This document shows positions 7,719 through 16,925 of a DNA stretch of 64,000 nt, one piece after another. The translations under genes and the position numbers were made by a program. The notes under the pieces are model-generated. The model saw only the letters and a program-made list of their open reading frames with translations. It made no database searches and was not told where the DNA came from. Each line of letters begins with the position of its first letter. The stretch's first letter is position 1. Source of the stretch: CBDCYS01 sp965226185 (GTDB lineage: Bacteria; Acidobacteriota; Terriglobia; Bryobacterales; UBA6623); NCBI GenBank assembly GCA_965226185.1, contig CBDDCT010000003.1, positions 248,001 to 312,000 of the forward strand, in the 5' to 3' direction.

Positions 7719-10380
7719 ATGATCGGCCCACATTCCCCCTGCGTCCGCCTGTCCTTGGTGTCTCTCCTCGTCCTTTCCCTGCTTGTCGTTGCGGCCCCTC
7801 TGGGAGCCTCAACGATGCTGACGAACGGGCATCCCATATTCGTTAACATTCCCGCGGTTGAGGATCAGCTAACCCTCATCGCTGGTGTGGACGGGTTCAA
7901 TATCATGGTTCCCCCGGGGGCCTCTAGTCTTGTCGTCGAATTCGTGACTTCGTCGACGGAAGACTTCGAGTTGGCGGTCGAATTTGGCCAAGATGTGGGA
8001 ACCGAAGACATAGGGAACAACTTGGCGGATTTCAGGACACGGACCAATCCGCGGGGCGTGGCCCAGATTCAAATTGACGCACTCACCCATCCGCGACTCC
8101 GATCTGGAACCTACTTCATCGGGTTCTTTTTCTCCATACCATCCGGCAGTCCGGTCCAGGGACTTCTGACAGCGACGATCGACGGCCGCGACATTGACCC
8201 CGTTCGGACCCTGAGCGAATCCACCTTCGACGCCGGCCTGGATGGCTGGACCCGAAACGACGTCGCCAGCTCCCTGCCGGGAACCAGCGTCGGTGACCGC
8301 AACTCGAGCATCCAGTGGGCCGGCACGGGTGGAAACCCCGATGGGTACGCCAGAATCCGGGATACGAGCGGCCCCGGACAAGAGTGGTTCGTCGCACCCC
8401 CTGAGTTTCTCGTTGATTATCTGGCGTTGACGGACCCGCGGCTTTGTTTTTGATATCGTCCGCATCACCGGACAGTCCGCCGTCGACTTCCTGGTCGAGC
8501 TGCGTGTTTTTGGCGATGAAGGCGCTTGGCGCTGGATCGGTACCGCTCCTCCTCAAGTAAATGCGGGGTGGGAGACTTTCTCGGCAACGATACGGGAAGC
8601 CGATTGGATACCGTTTGAAGGAACACTCGACCAGTTCAAGGGAGTGTTTTCCAACCCGAAACGGCTGGAAGTCAGGGCGACCTACCCCAGATCAGGCGGA
8701 ACAGTCGGGCTGGACAACTTCAAGCTTCTGGCGCGGGGCGATCTGCCGATACCCATGGTGCTGCCGTCAATCAGCTCGTTTTCCGCGGGCATGGACGGCT
8801 GGGCGCGCAATTACCCGGCTGACGAGAAGATCGATGCCGCGACGGTTGGCGACAAAGACTCTCAATTGATTTGGAACGAGGTCGAAGGGAACCCGGAGGG
8901 CTTCGTTCGAATCGTCGAAAGCGGCGGCGGCGCCCCCGATGCGTTCGTTGTGCCAAGCGTCTACTTGGGAGACTGGCGGCAGCTTGACACGCCCCGCATC
9001 GAATTTGATTACCGTCACCGATCGATGTCGGGTGCGATTCGGCCTGTCGAGATTGCGATCATCGGTCCCAGCGGGGTGTTTCGCTGGACCGGCGTGCTGC
9101 CCGGCGATCTGTGGAGCCATCAGACGGCCAACGTCATCGCCAGCGAGTGGAGTCGTCAGACAGCCAACCTCATCGCCAGCGAGTGGAGGCAGGTCTCCGG
9201 CGATGCAAGTTTCGATGAAACACTGTCCAACGTTCTCCGGGTCGAGATCAGCGCGGACCAGGCCCAAGGGGCGGAGCTGAACTCGATTGACAATTTTTCG
9301 CTGCTGACCGCCGACACTCCCCCGGTCGTTCAGTCCCTGACCGTGTCGCCCTCCAGTATCAGCTTCTCGGGCGTCGCCACTGCCGCGAATCCCGAGCCCA
9401 TAACCCTGAATGTCACGGCCGCCAATGGCGAATTGTACTGGGAGGCGAGCGTTGACGGTCCCCTGGCGGACCGTGTTTCACTTTCTGATGCGGCGGGGGA
9501 CACCCCGTCCGCAGTGACCGTTTCGTTTGACACGCAGGGGGCTGAGGCAGGCATTCGCGAAGCAGCGCGGATCACGTTTACGGCGGTCGGCGCAACGGTG
9601 GCTCAGGTTGTCGTCCCCGTGACGCTGATCCTGAGCGAACAGCCGAATCCTACGCCGGTGATCTCCCGGGGCGGCGTGGTGAACTCCGCGACATACCAGG
9701 CGCGGTTGGCCCCCGGAACCCTCGCCACCATTTTTGGAACGTCATTGGGAGGCACAAGCAGGGGTATCCTCGCCTCGTTTATCGGACGGACCCAGGACTC
9801 GCTTCCCACCCAGATCAACGGCGTTCGGGTGCTGATCTTCAATTCGGACGGACTGCTCATCGGCGAGGCCCCCATCATCTACTTGGGTGATTCGCAGATC
9901 AATTTCCAAATGCTGTTCGAAGTCGCGGGGCTGGCCGTTGTCGACGTCGTCGTGGATAACGCGGGCGCCATCAGCGCTTCCCAAAGGGTTCAGATCACGG
10001 GCTCGGCTCCGGGAATCTTTACCTTCGGCCAAGACCGAGCCGTGGCGACGAACGGTGACGGAACCCTCAATTCGACGGACAACCCCGTCCTCCGGCGGCA
10101 GGTTCTTACTGTTTACATGACGGGCCAGGGACCGCTTGCGCCGGCCCTCGCCTCGGGCAAAGCGGCTACCACGAACCCTCTCGTCCTGGCTCCCCTCAAG
10201 GCCGTGGCGTTTGTCGCGGGGCACGAAGCGGTGATCGACTTTCTCGGCATGGCGCCTGGCTTGGTCGGCGTGCTGCAGCTCAACATGCGGCCGAGCCACT
10301 TTACCCCCTCCGGCGACCAGCTCTTGATTGTAAATATCGGAGGCCACGACTCCAACGTGGCGACGATTTCAGTTCAATAG
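7719..10380 (+). pseudogene. Secreted surface protein with TIGR03437 C-terminal domain, frameshifted
   Basis: About 887 residues in two frames. ATG 7719 begins a clear signal peptide (VSLLVLSLLVVAAPLGA). Two related modules of about 200 residues follow, each starting with a FDAGLDGW/FSAGMDGW-like phrase and containing DNFxLL; then comes a beta-sandwich segment; the last 230 residues are the acidobacterial TIGR03437 domain (GVVNSATYQARLAPGTLATI, later GQGPLAPAL). The first frame stops at 8453. The protein continues without loss of homology between modules in the next frame (FDIVRITGQSAVDFLV). One T too many in the T5 run 8447-8451 explains the break. It is either a real pseudogene or an assembly error. 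The second frame has no start of its own. Confidence 0.8.
9121..9192 (+). repeat. 36-bp tandem duplication inside the TIGR03437 gene
   Basis: Two head-to-tail 36-bp copies (9121-9156, 9157-9192) differ at only a few bases and encode QTANVIASEWSR and QTANLIASEWRQ. The copies are in frame, so the protein simply gains 12 residues. Confidence 0.85.
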
Positions 10381-10448
10381 ATCCGGCCTCGTCTGAGCCG
10401 CGCGCGTAAGCAAGCGGTCTGCACCTGAGCGCACTCGATCGAAAAACG

Positions 10449-12194
10449 CTACCGAACCCGAGTAACCGCACCGCCTTTCCAGATCAGCCAGATACTGATC
10501 GCTGCCAGCAGGGCGTACAGCCCAGCCTCGCTCAGCTCGCCCAGCAGCAACTTTCCCAGCCCGAGCAGCGCCCCATAAATCAGCCCGCAGCCGGCAACCC
10601 AACTGAGCAGGTCGCGGCGGGCGCTTGCCGGTGGAGTGACATCGCCCGCCACTCGGGCGACCGGTCCCCAAAACGCGGCGTAGGGACGCACGCGCCGGTA
10701 GAACGCCACGAGCTTTTCCTCGGGTTCGGGTCGAGTCAAGAAAGTGACCGCAATCCATATCACTGTCGTCAAACCCACGGTGATGAGCATGACCACCGCA
10801 AAGTCATGCGGGTCGTCGGTGTCGTATCCGGCCGCCAACTGCAGGCTGAGCGATACCACGAACGCAGCGACCATCGAGGACACCTCGCTCCAAGCGTTGA
10901 TGCGCCACCAAAACCAGCGCAAGATCAGGACCGTGCCGGTGCCCGCACCGGTGGCAAGCAGCAGCTTCCAGGCCCCGGCGATGCTGTCCATGTAGAAGGT
11001 GATGGCGGCCGAGGCGAGCGCCAGCAGAACAGTCGCGAGGCGGGAGGCGGAAATCAGACGTTGTTCGGAGGCGCCGGGGTTGACGAATCTTCGGTAGAAG
11101 TCGTTGATAAGGTAGCTCGCTCCCCAGTTGAGTTCCGTGCTGATGGTCGACATGAAGGCGGCCGCGAAGCCCGCAATCATCAGTCCGCGAAGATAGGGCG
11201 GCAGATACTCGATCATCACCAAGACATAGCCCGTTTCTGGGTCTTCGAGATTCGGGAAAGCGACGAGCGAAACCAGGCCGGCGAAGATCCAGGGCCAAGG
11301 CCGCAGTGCATAGTGAGCCACGTTGAACCAAAGCGTTGCCAGCAGGGCGTGCCGCTCGTCACGCGCGGCGAACATGCGTTGCGCAATGAATCCGCCTCCG
11401 CCCGGCTCAGCCCCGGGGTACCACGTGGCCCACCAGCTAACGGCAATGTAGACAAAGAACGTCAGCATTGGCATCCACGCCGAATCCTGTGCGGGAAAGA
11501 AGCTGAGCGCCCCTCCATCGCCGCCCGCCGCGGCAAGCTGACTCTTCAGTTCGGAAATACCTCCAACGCCTTGGACCGCAAACACTCCCAGCGCGATGGC
11601 CAGGCTCATCATCAAGACAAACTGCAGCAGATCCGCCACCAGCACGCCACGCAGCCCCGCCAGCGCCGACACGGCACAGGTGAGCGCGGTCAGCCCCAGC
11701 ACCACGAAAATTGCTTCCACCTTCTCGATGCCCACAACCAGCATCAAGACTTTCACCATGGCCAGGTTGACCCACCCCATGATGATGCAGTTGATCGGTA
11801 TCGCCAGGTAGAGCGCCCGAAAACCCCGCAAGAAGGCAGCCGGCTTGCCACTGTAGCGGATCTCCGCGAATTCAACGTCCGTCAGCACTCCGGCTCGGCG
11901 CCACAGCCGCGCATACAGGAAGACGGTCAGCATCCCGCTGAAGGCGAAGTTCCACCACAACCAGTTGCCGGCAATGCCGCCCGTCGCGACCATGCCGGTA
12001 ACGGCAAGCGGCGTGTCGGCGGCGAACGTCGTTGCGACCATGGAAGTGCCCGCCAGCCACCAGGGAGCCGAGCGGCCCGAGACGAAAAACTCGTCTATAT
12101 TCTTCCCGGCGCGCGACCGGTAGTAAAACCCAATCGCAATGTTGAGGAGGAAGTAGGCGGCAATGACAACGAAGTCGATCAGGGTCAGTTTCAT
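10449..12194 (-). CDS. Sodium:solute symporter family transporter
   Basis: An inner-membrane Na+-coupled transporter of the SSS (solute:sodium symporter) family, 581 residues with about 13-15 hydrophobic segments. The N-terminus (MKLTLIDFVVIAAYFLLNIAIG), the SGRSAPWWLAGTSMVATTFA block at the TM1-TM2 region that contributes to the Na+ site, and the AGFAAAFMSTISTELNWGASY segment are family hallmarks. A long C-terminal extension with EPEEKLVAFYRRVRP is typical of the larger uncharacterised SSS subgroup. The substrate is not predictable. It is divergent from the hydrolase downstream of 12373, so the 180-bp gap probably holds both promoters. Confidence 0.9.
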   Translation of the reverse strand: MKLTLIDFVVIAAYFLLNIAIGFYYRSRAGKNIDEFFVSGRSAPWWLAGTSMVATTFAADTPLAVTGMVATGGIAGNWLWWNFAFSGMLTVFLYARLWRRAGVLTDVEFAEIRYSGKPAAFLRGFRALYLAIPINCIIMGWVNLAMVKVLMLVVGIEKVEAIFVVLGLTALTCAVSALAGLRGVLVADLLQFVLMMSLAIALGVFAVQGVGGISELKSQLAAAGGDGGALSFFPAQDSAWMPMLTFFVYIAVSWWATWYPGAEPGGGGFIAQRMFAARDERHALLATLWFNVAHYALRPWPWIFAGLVSLVAFPNLEDPETGYVLVMIEYLPPYLRGLMIAGFAAAFMSTISTELNWGASYLINDFYRRFVNPGASEQRLISASRLATVLLALASAAITFYMDSIAGAWKLLLATGAGTGTVLILRWFWWRINAWSEVSSMVAAFVVSLSLQLAAGYDTDDPHDFAVVMLITVGLTTVIWIAVTFLTRPEPEEKLVAFYRRVRPYAAFWGPVARVAGDVTPPASARRDLLSWVAGCGLIYGALLGLGKLLLGELSEAGLYALLAAISIWLIWKGGAVTRVR

Positions 12195-12372
12195 CGCGAG
12201 CAGCCATTATAGACCGGTCACGAGCGACAGATCCCGAGTCACAGGCAGCCTCATCCGACCCACCGCACGATCCTCTATCTCCCGATTTCGGGGGAACCGA
12301 TTTCACCATCAGCGAGCGCTCACGCCGGGGCTGTCGAGATGTCCGATGTGTGTGCTAACGTCACAAGCAGCC

Positions 12373-14808
12373 ATGACCACTCCAAAGCTCGAATCATCCG
12401 ATTCACCCGGCATGGATTCATCCAGTAAATGTGAAGCCGATCTCCGACATCGCTCACGGCGGCAGCGCATCACGAACCTCCCGGAACCCGCGCGGACGCC
12501 GCTGTTCCCGCTGCTCGTGATTTCGCTGGCTCTCCCTGCGCTAATTCCTGAGCGGCTGGCCGCGCAGCCTCTGCCCGGCACGGAGCCCTTGACGGTCGAC
12601 GGCGACCTCGCTGCCCAAATGGTGGAAGGCATCGACCGCTTTCTGACAAAGCAAACCAGCGCCGCCGTGGCTCGCCGAGAAGCACACTGGAAGCGCGATT
12701 TCTCGTCTCGCGAGGCCTACGAAAATTCCTTGGCCCCGAATCGCCGCCGTTTACGCAGTCTTATTGGGGTCATGGATTCAAAGCGGCTAGTGGATGGTTT
12801 CGTTCTCGATGCCACGACGGAACGCCCTTCGCTGGTGGCATCAACCGAGACCTATGAGATTCACGCTGTTCGCTGGCCCGTACTGCCCGGAGTGAACGGC
12901 GAAGGGTTGCTCTTCGAGCCGAAAACAGAACCGAAGGCTAACGTGATTGCGCTGCCTGATGCCGACTGGTCACCCGAGATGCTTGCCGGTCTCGCGCCTG
13001 GGGTGCCTGAGCCTTCTCAATTCGCCCGCCGGCTGGCGGAAAACGGCTGCCGTGTTCTGGTTCCGGTTTTGATCGACCGCAAGGATACCTGGTCGGGCCA
13101 CCCTGGCATCCGTTACACCAATCAGCCACATCGCGAGTTCATCTATCGCATGGCCTACGAGCTGGGCCGCCACATCATTGGCTACGAAGTGCAAAAGGTG
13201 CTGGCGGCAGTCGATTGGTTCGACCGCGAGAGGCCCCGCAAGCCACTCGGAGTCATCGGCTACGGCGAGGGTGGCCTTCTGGCGTTCTTCAGCGCCGCTA
13301 TCGACACAAGAATCGATGCCACCGTTGTGAGCGGCTACTTTGGTTCCGCCGGGGAGACTTGGCGGCAACCGATCTACCGCAACGTCTGGGGCCATCTCAG
13401 CGAGTTTGGAGATGAGGGTCTGGCAAGCCTGGTCGCGCCGCGAACTCTGGTCGTTGAAGCTTCCGGTGCCCCGAAAGTTAGCGGACCACCCGCCGAATCC
13501 TCCGAGCGCAAGGGCGCCGCGCCGGGCGTGATTGAAACGCCCGCCGCGGTAAGCGTCTTGAGGACGGAAAGCCGCGTCCGCCCGTTCTTCACCCGGCTGG
13601 GCGCCAGTGACCGTTTCTCTGTTTTAGTGAGCGCCGGGATGAGTTTCCCTCCTGGAGGAGAAGAAGCCCTGAGCCTCTTCCTTCAAGGCCTGGGAGTCGA
13701 ATCGATTCTCCAGCCAGCCGCAAGCCCGCCCGAAGATCAGCGATCGGGCTTCGAACCCGGCCCGCGTCTGAAACGCCAGTTCGACGAACTAGTCGGTCAC
13801 ACGCAACAAGTGCTTCGTCAAGCGGAGTTCAACAGGCGGGACTTTTGGAACAAGGCCGACACTTCATCGCCGGGGAACTGGGAGAGGAGCACCGAGTGGT
13901 ACAAGACCTACTTCTGGGAGGAGGTCATCGGACGATTTCCCGATCCGGCTGAACCTCTTCGGCCTCGCAGCCGGCTGACTTACGAGACTCCTAAATGGAA
14001 AGGTTACGAGGTAGTTCTGCCGGTGTGGCCGGATGTGTTCGCTTATGGAATCTTGCTAGTGCCGAAAGATCTCCAGCCAGGTGAACGCCGTCCCGTGGTT
14101 GTCTGCCAGCACGGGCTCGAAGGCCGTCCCCAAGAAGTTGTCGACCCCGCTAGCGATTCGCGTCACTATCACCGCTATGGGGCGCGCCTGGCCGACTGCG
14201 GTTTCGTTGTTTTCGCGCCGCAAAATCCCTACATCGGACGTGACAAGTTCCGGGTACTCCAGCGAAAGGCGAATCCGATCAAGAAATCTCTTTTCTCGGT
14301 GATCATCGGACAGCATCAGAGGATTCTCGAGTGGCTCAAGACCCTCCCCTACGTGGATAGCGGCCGCATAGGTTTTTACGGACTTTCTTATGGCGGTAAG
14401 ACCGCAATGCGCGTTCCGTCCGTGCTCGACGACTACGCCCTCTCGATTTGCTCAGCGGATTTCAACGAGTGGATTTGGAAGAACGCCAGCTCCATACATA
14501 GCCACAGTTATGTCTATACCGGAGAGTACGAGATGTTCGAGTTCAATCTCGGCAATACGTTCAATTATGCGGAGATGGCGAACCTGATCGCGCCGCGCCC
14601 TTTCATGGTGGAGCGCGGACACCATGACGGTGTCGCCCCTGACGAATGGGTGGCCTACGAGTTCGCCAAGGTTCGACGGCAATATACGGCCTTGTCGATC
14701 GCGGACCGCGCCGAAATCGAGTTTTTTGACGGACCCCACACGATTCACGGCGTGGGGACTTTCGAATTCTTGCATCGTCATTTAGACTGGCCAGAGCCTG
14801 ACAACTAG
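12373..14808 (+). CDS. Large secreted protein with two alpha/beta-hydrolase domains
   Basis: About 811 residues from ATG 12373; an upstream in-frame start at 12163 would overlap the divergent symporter and is less likely. A hydrophobic segment (about residues 39-60, PLFPLLVISLALPALIPERL) looks like a signal anchor. Two hydrolase-like domains follow. The first (about 150-450) has GVIGYGEGG where a nucleophile elbow is expected, so Ser is replaced by Glu. The second (about 550-805) has VVVCQHGLEG (oxyanion region), the elbow GFYGLSYGGKTA with Ser, then HDGVAPDEWV and GPHTIHG for the acid and His. It probably acts as an esterase or dienelactone-hydrolase-like enzyme. The substrate is unknown. 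Confidence 0.75.
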   Translation: MTTPKLESSDSPGMDSSSKCEADLRHRSRRQRITNLPEPARTPLFPLLVISLALPALIPERLAAQPLPGTEPLTVDGDLAAQMVEGIDRFLTKQTSAAVARREAHWKRDFSSREAYENSLAPNRRRLRSLIGVMDSKRLVDGFVLDATTERPSLVASTETYEIHAVRWPVLPGVNGEGLLFEPKTEPKANVIALPDADWSPEMLAGLAPGVPEPSQFARRLAENGCRVLVPVLIDRKDTWSGHPGIRYTNQPHREFIYRMAYELGRHIIGYEVQKVLAAVDWFDRERPRKPLGVIGYGEGGLLAFFSAAIDTRIDATVVSGYFGSAGETWRQPIYRNVWGHLSEFGDEGLASLVAPRTLVVEASGAPKVSGPPAESSERKGAAPGVIETPAAVSVLRTESRVRPFFTRLGASDRFSVLVSAGMSFPPGGEEALSLFLQGLGVESILQPAASPPEDQRSGFEPGPRLKRQFDELVGHTQQVLRQAEFNRRDFWNKADTSSPGNWERSTEWYKTYFWEEVIGRFPDPAEPLRPRSRLTYETPKWKGYEVVLPVWPDVFAYGILLVPKDLQPGERRPVVVCQHGLEGRPQEVVDPASDSRHYHRYGARLADCGFVVFAPQNPYIGRDKFRVLQRKANPIKKSLFSVIIGQHQRILEWLKTLPYVDSGRIGFYGLSYGGKTAMRVPSVLDDYALSICSADFNEWIWKNASSIHSHSYVYTGEYEMFEFNLGNTFNYAEMANLIAPRPFMVERGHHDGVAPDEWVAYEFAKVRRQYTALSIADRAEIEFFDGPHTIHGVGTFEFLHRHLDWPEPDN

Positions 14809-14836
14809 CGAGGATGCCGTTCACTTATTGATGTTC

Positions 14837-14921
14837 GCGAAATACAGTGTAGGGGCGCAGCGTGCTGCGCCCGCTCCAGCAAGGCATTCGCTGTGTCCGA
14901 AAACAACACTATATTCTGCGG
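14837..14921. repeat. Imperfect inverted repeat with internal hairpin
   Basis: The ends at 14837-14852 and 14906-14921 are imperfect inverted copies (CGCGAAATACAGTGT against the complement of AACACTATATTCTGCG). Between them, GGGCGCAGC/GCTGCGCCC forms a tight stem near 14855-14874. It sits right after the hydrolase stop and looks like a small repetitive element that could act as a terminator. Confidence 0.5.
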
Positions 14922-14936
14922 GTATCAATAGGGCCT

Positions 14937-15064
14937 TTTGAGCCGCGAAGGGCGCGGGGTCGAACTATTGAGCCGCGAAGCGGCGCAGGATTGTAGCCCA
15001 GGGTGAAGCGAAGCGGAACCCTGGGTGCGAACCTCGAGCCGGGAGCCCTGGAGGCGCGCAGGAA
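14937..15064. repeat. Solo REP unit, same family as around the 21.8-kb transposase
   Basis: Contains two copies of AGCCGCGAAG, then GTAGCCCAGGGTG..GCGAAGCGGAACCCTGGG, which folds into a hairpin, followed by a GGAGCCCTGGAGG..AGGAAA tail. The order and orientation match the array at 21530-21755 directly upstream of the transposase gene, but no transposase follows here. It lies about 70 bp before the Rrf2 regulator. Confidence 0.75.
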
Positions 15065-15137
15065 AGCAACAGCATAATGCTGACGACGGATACAGAGGCA
15101 GGCGCAAACTGAAGGCGCCCGAAGCGAGGACAGATCC

Positions 15138-15608
15138 ATGATTTACTCCCGATCGGTTGAATACGGGCTGCGAGCCTTGACGCATCTGGCGGCGTTACCG
15201 AGGGGCGCCCGGAAAATGGCTCGCGAAATCGCAGCTGAAGAAAACACTCCGTTGTTCTACTTGGCCAAGACTTTGCAGCAGTTGGCCCGGAGGGAAATCT
15301 TGCATTCTGTAAAAGGGCCCAGTGGCGGGTTCTCGCTGAACCGGCCCCCTCGTAAGATCAGTCTCATGGATGTCGTCGATGCGCTCGATGGCAGTGATGC
15401 CTTCGAACGATGTGCCGTGGGTCTGCCGGAATGCGATGACGAGACACCGTGCCCGCTCCATGATACCTACAAACCTGTCCGCCAAACGGTCATTCGTTAC
15501 CTGACTCGCACCACGCTGGCCGACCTCGCCGGCGAGCTGGAGCATAAGCAGAAGGCCGCAGCCCGCCGAAAAGCCCGCAAGAAGTCGTCACGCAAGGCCG
15601 GACGCTGA
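15138..15608 (+). CDS. Rrf2-family transcriptional regulator
   Basis: A 156-residue winged-helix repressor. The N-terminus MIYSRSVEYGLRALTHLAAL, the recognition-helix region with FYLAKTLQQLARR, and the wing SVKGPSGGFSL are characteristic of Rrf2/IscR/NsrR proteins. After the DNA-binding part there are three cysteines, ERCAVGLPECDDETPC (spacing C-x6-C-x5-C), close to the Fe-S ligand pattern of IscR and NsrR, so iron-sulfur, redox or NO sensing is plausible. A very basic C-terminal tail (RRKARKKSSRKAGR) is unusual. The target is not evident; no Fe-S biogenesis gene is adjacent. Confidence 0.9.
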   Translation: MIYSRSVEYGLRALTHLAALPRGARKMAREIAAEENTPLFYLAKTLQQLARREILHSVKGPSGGFSLNRPPRKISLMDVVDALDGSDAFERCAVGLPECDDETPCPLHDTYKPVRQTVIRYLTRTTLADLAGELEHKQKAAARRKARKKSSRKAGR

Positions 15609-15663
15609 CACTACTGTGCAAAACTAAGAGGCGCCGGTGGCGTACCTCTCGCGGGAGTTTCCC

Positions 15664-16464
15664 ATGAAAGCCTTTCTGGCCTCTCTTTTCTTTCCTGTCC
15701 TATTGACGGCGCAAGGCCAGGTTCCGTTTTATCGCGTCGCCCGCACGCTTGATACTGTCCGGGTCGATGGCCGGCTGTCCGAGTTTACCTGGGCCGCGCT
15801 GCCCCGTGTCGGGCGATTCACCAACATCCGTCGGCCTGACGACAAGGCGCCGGCGGCGACCGAGGCAGCGATGGCCTGGGACGACCAGAACCTTTACGTC
15901 GCGTTCGCCTGCCACGACGCCGAGCCTTGGGGAACGATGTTCGAGCGGGACAGCCGGCTTTGGGAACAGGAGGTCGTCGAAGTCTTCCTCGATCCCGACG
16001 GCGATGGAAAGAACTATCCCGAACTGGAGGTCACGCCGCACAACGTAGTGGTCGACTTGCTGATCCCCGCGCCCCGCAGCGGGGCCGATACAGCCGTGCA
16101 GTGGAACATTAAGGGATTGCGGACCGCTGTCGGCAAGCATGCCGGGGGCTGGACTGTCGAGATGGCCATACCTTGGAGTTCACTCGGACAAGGCGGGATA
16201 ACGCGCGCACCCAAAAGCGGCGACCGCTGGCGGGTCGGGTTGTATCGAATCGAGCGCCCAGGCGGCCCGGAAGTCGCCGGAAAAATTGTCCAACTGCAGA
16301 AGCGTCTCGAGGCCGCCAACGAAGCGGAAAAGAAGACCATTGAATCTGAGATCGAAGCCTTGACCGCCGGACGGCAGTTTCTCGCCTGGTCACCGACCCG
16401 CGTTGAGCGAGGTTTCCATGACCCCGAGCGGTTCGGGATTGTCGAGTTTGTGCTGAAGCCCTAG
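15664..16464 (+). CDS. Secreted CBM9-like carbohydrate-binding protein
   Basis: About 266 residues from ATG 15664, chosen because GGGAG lies just upstream and the signal peptide MKAFLASLFFPVLLTAQG begins there. The mature part has the CBM9 pattern: DGRLSEFTWAALPRVG near the start, AMAWDDQNLYVAFACHD, VEVFLDPDGDGKNYPELEV and GWTVEMAIPWSSLG. CBM9-like domains bind sugars at the cell surface or are attached to larger enzymes. Here the protein is the domain alone plus a short helical segment (about residues 195-225). Its partner enzyme is not visible, so a role in polysaccharide handling is inference. Confidence 0.8.
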   Translation: MKAFLASLFFPVLLTAQGQVPFYRVARTLDTVRVDGRLSEFTWAALPRVGRFTNIRRPDDKAPAATEAAMAWDDQNLYVAFACHDAEPWGTMFERDSRLWEQEVVEVFLDPDGDGKNYPELEVTPHNVVVDLLIPAPRSGADTAVQWNIKGLRTAVGKHAGGWTVEMAIPWSSLGQGGITRAPKSGDRWRVGLYRIERPGGPEVAGKIVQLQKRLEAANEAEKKTIESEIEALTAGRQFLAWSPTRVERGFHDPERFGIVEFVLKP

Positions 16465-16925
16465 AGCAGACCAGGGCATTGCTCGAGGCCGCGGATGCGG
16501 GTCTGTCGTGGTCAAGTCCCGAGCAGGGGGCCTCCACTAGAAAAAATGACTTGGATCAGTGCGGCCACGGGAACCCTGCCGCGTTCGGAACCGGCAAATC
16601 GAGATCTTGCACGGCGGCGTACTAGAAGATCGGTACGCACCAACCCTATCTTTTGAGATCTAGACCCAGATACATATCCTATCTTATTGATAATGAAACA
16701 TTTTATCAAATATAATCGAAACCGTATATAATAAGGTATTCTTATGTTATTACAGCAATACTTCCCCTTGCTATAATACTCCTGCGAGTGTTATCCTGTC
16801 GCTAATCTAGCGGCGCTTCTCGTCCGCATCAAGAAGCGTTCGGACAAATCTCTCGACACGGGCTTACTGACCGGGCTGCTTCCGGCCGGGTAGTGGCTGG
16901 GCTGTGCCTCACAAGCTAAGGTCGT
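16465..16925. other. AT-rich leader before gltB
   Basis: About 460 bp without a gene. The first part is ordinary GC-rich sequence; 16660-16790 is markedly AT-rich compared with everything around it and carries the promoter annotated at 16687-16716. No riboswitch fold is evident by eye. Confidence 0.55.
16687..16716 (+). promoter_or_regulatory. Sigma70-type promoter candidate upstream of gltB
   Basis: TTGATA (16687-16692) and TATAAT (16711-16716) with an 18-base spacer, in an AT-rich tract about 200 bp before gltB. A second TATAAT lies at 16772-16777 with only a weak -35 (TTACAG). Either would give a long gltB leader. Confidence 0.55.

Noticed and set aside
9121..9192. 36-bp tandem repeat as a mobile-element footprint
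   Set aside because: Head-to-tail, in frame, inside one domain; ordinary slippage duplication explains it.
16465..16925. Riboswitch (for example glutamine type) before gltB
   Set aside because: No conserved core recognisable; only a promoter can be supported.
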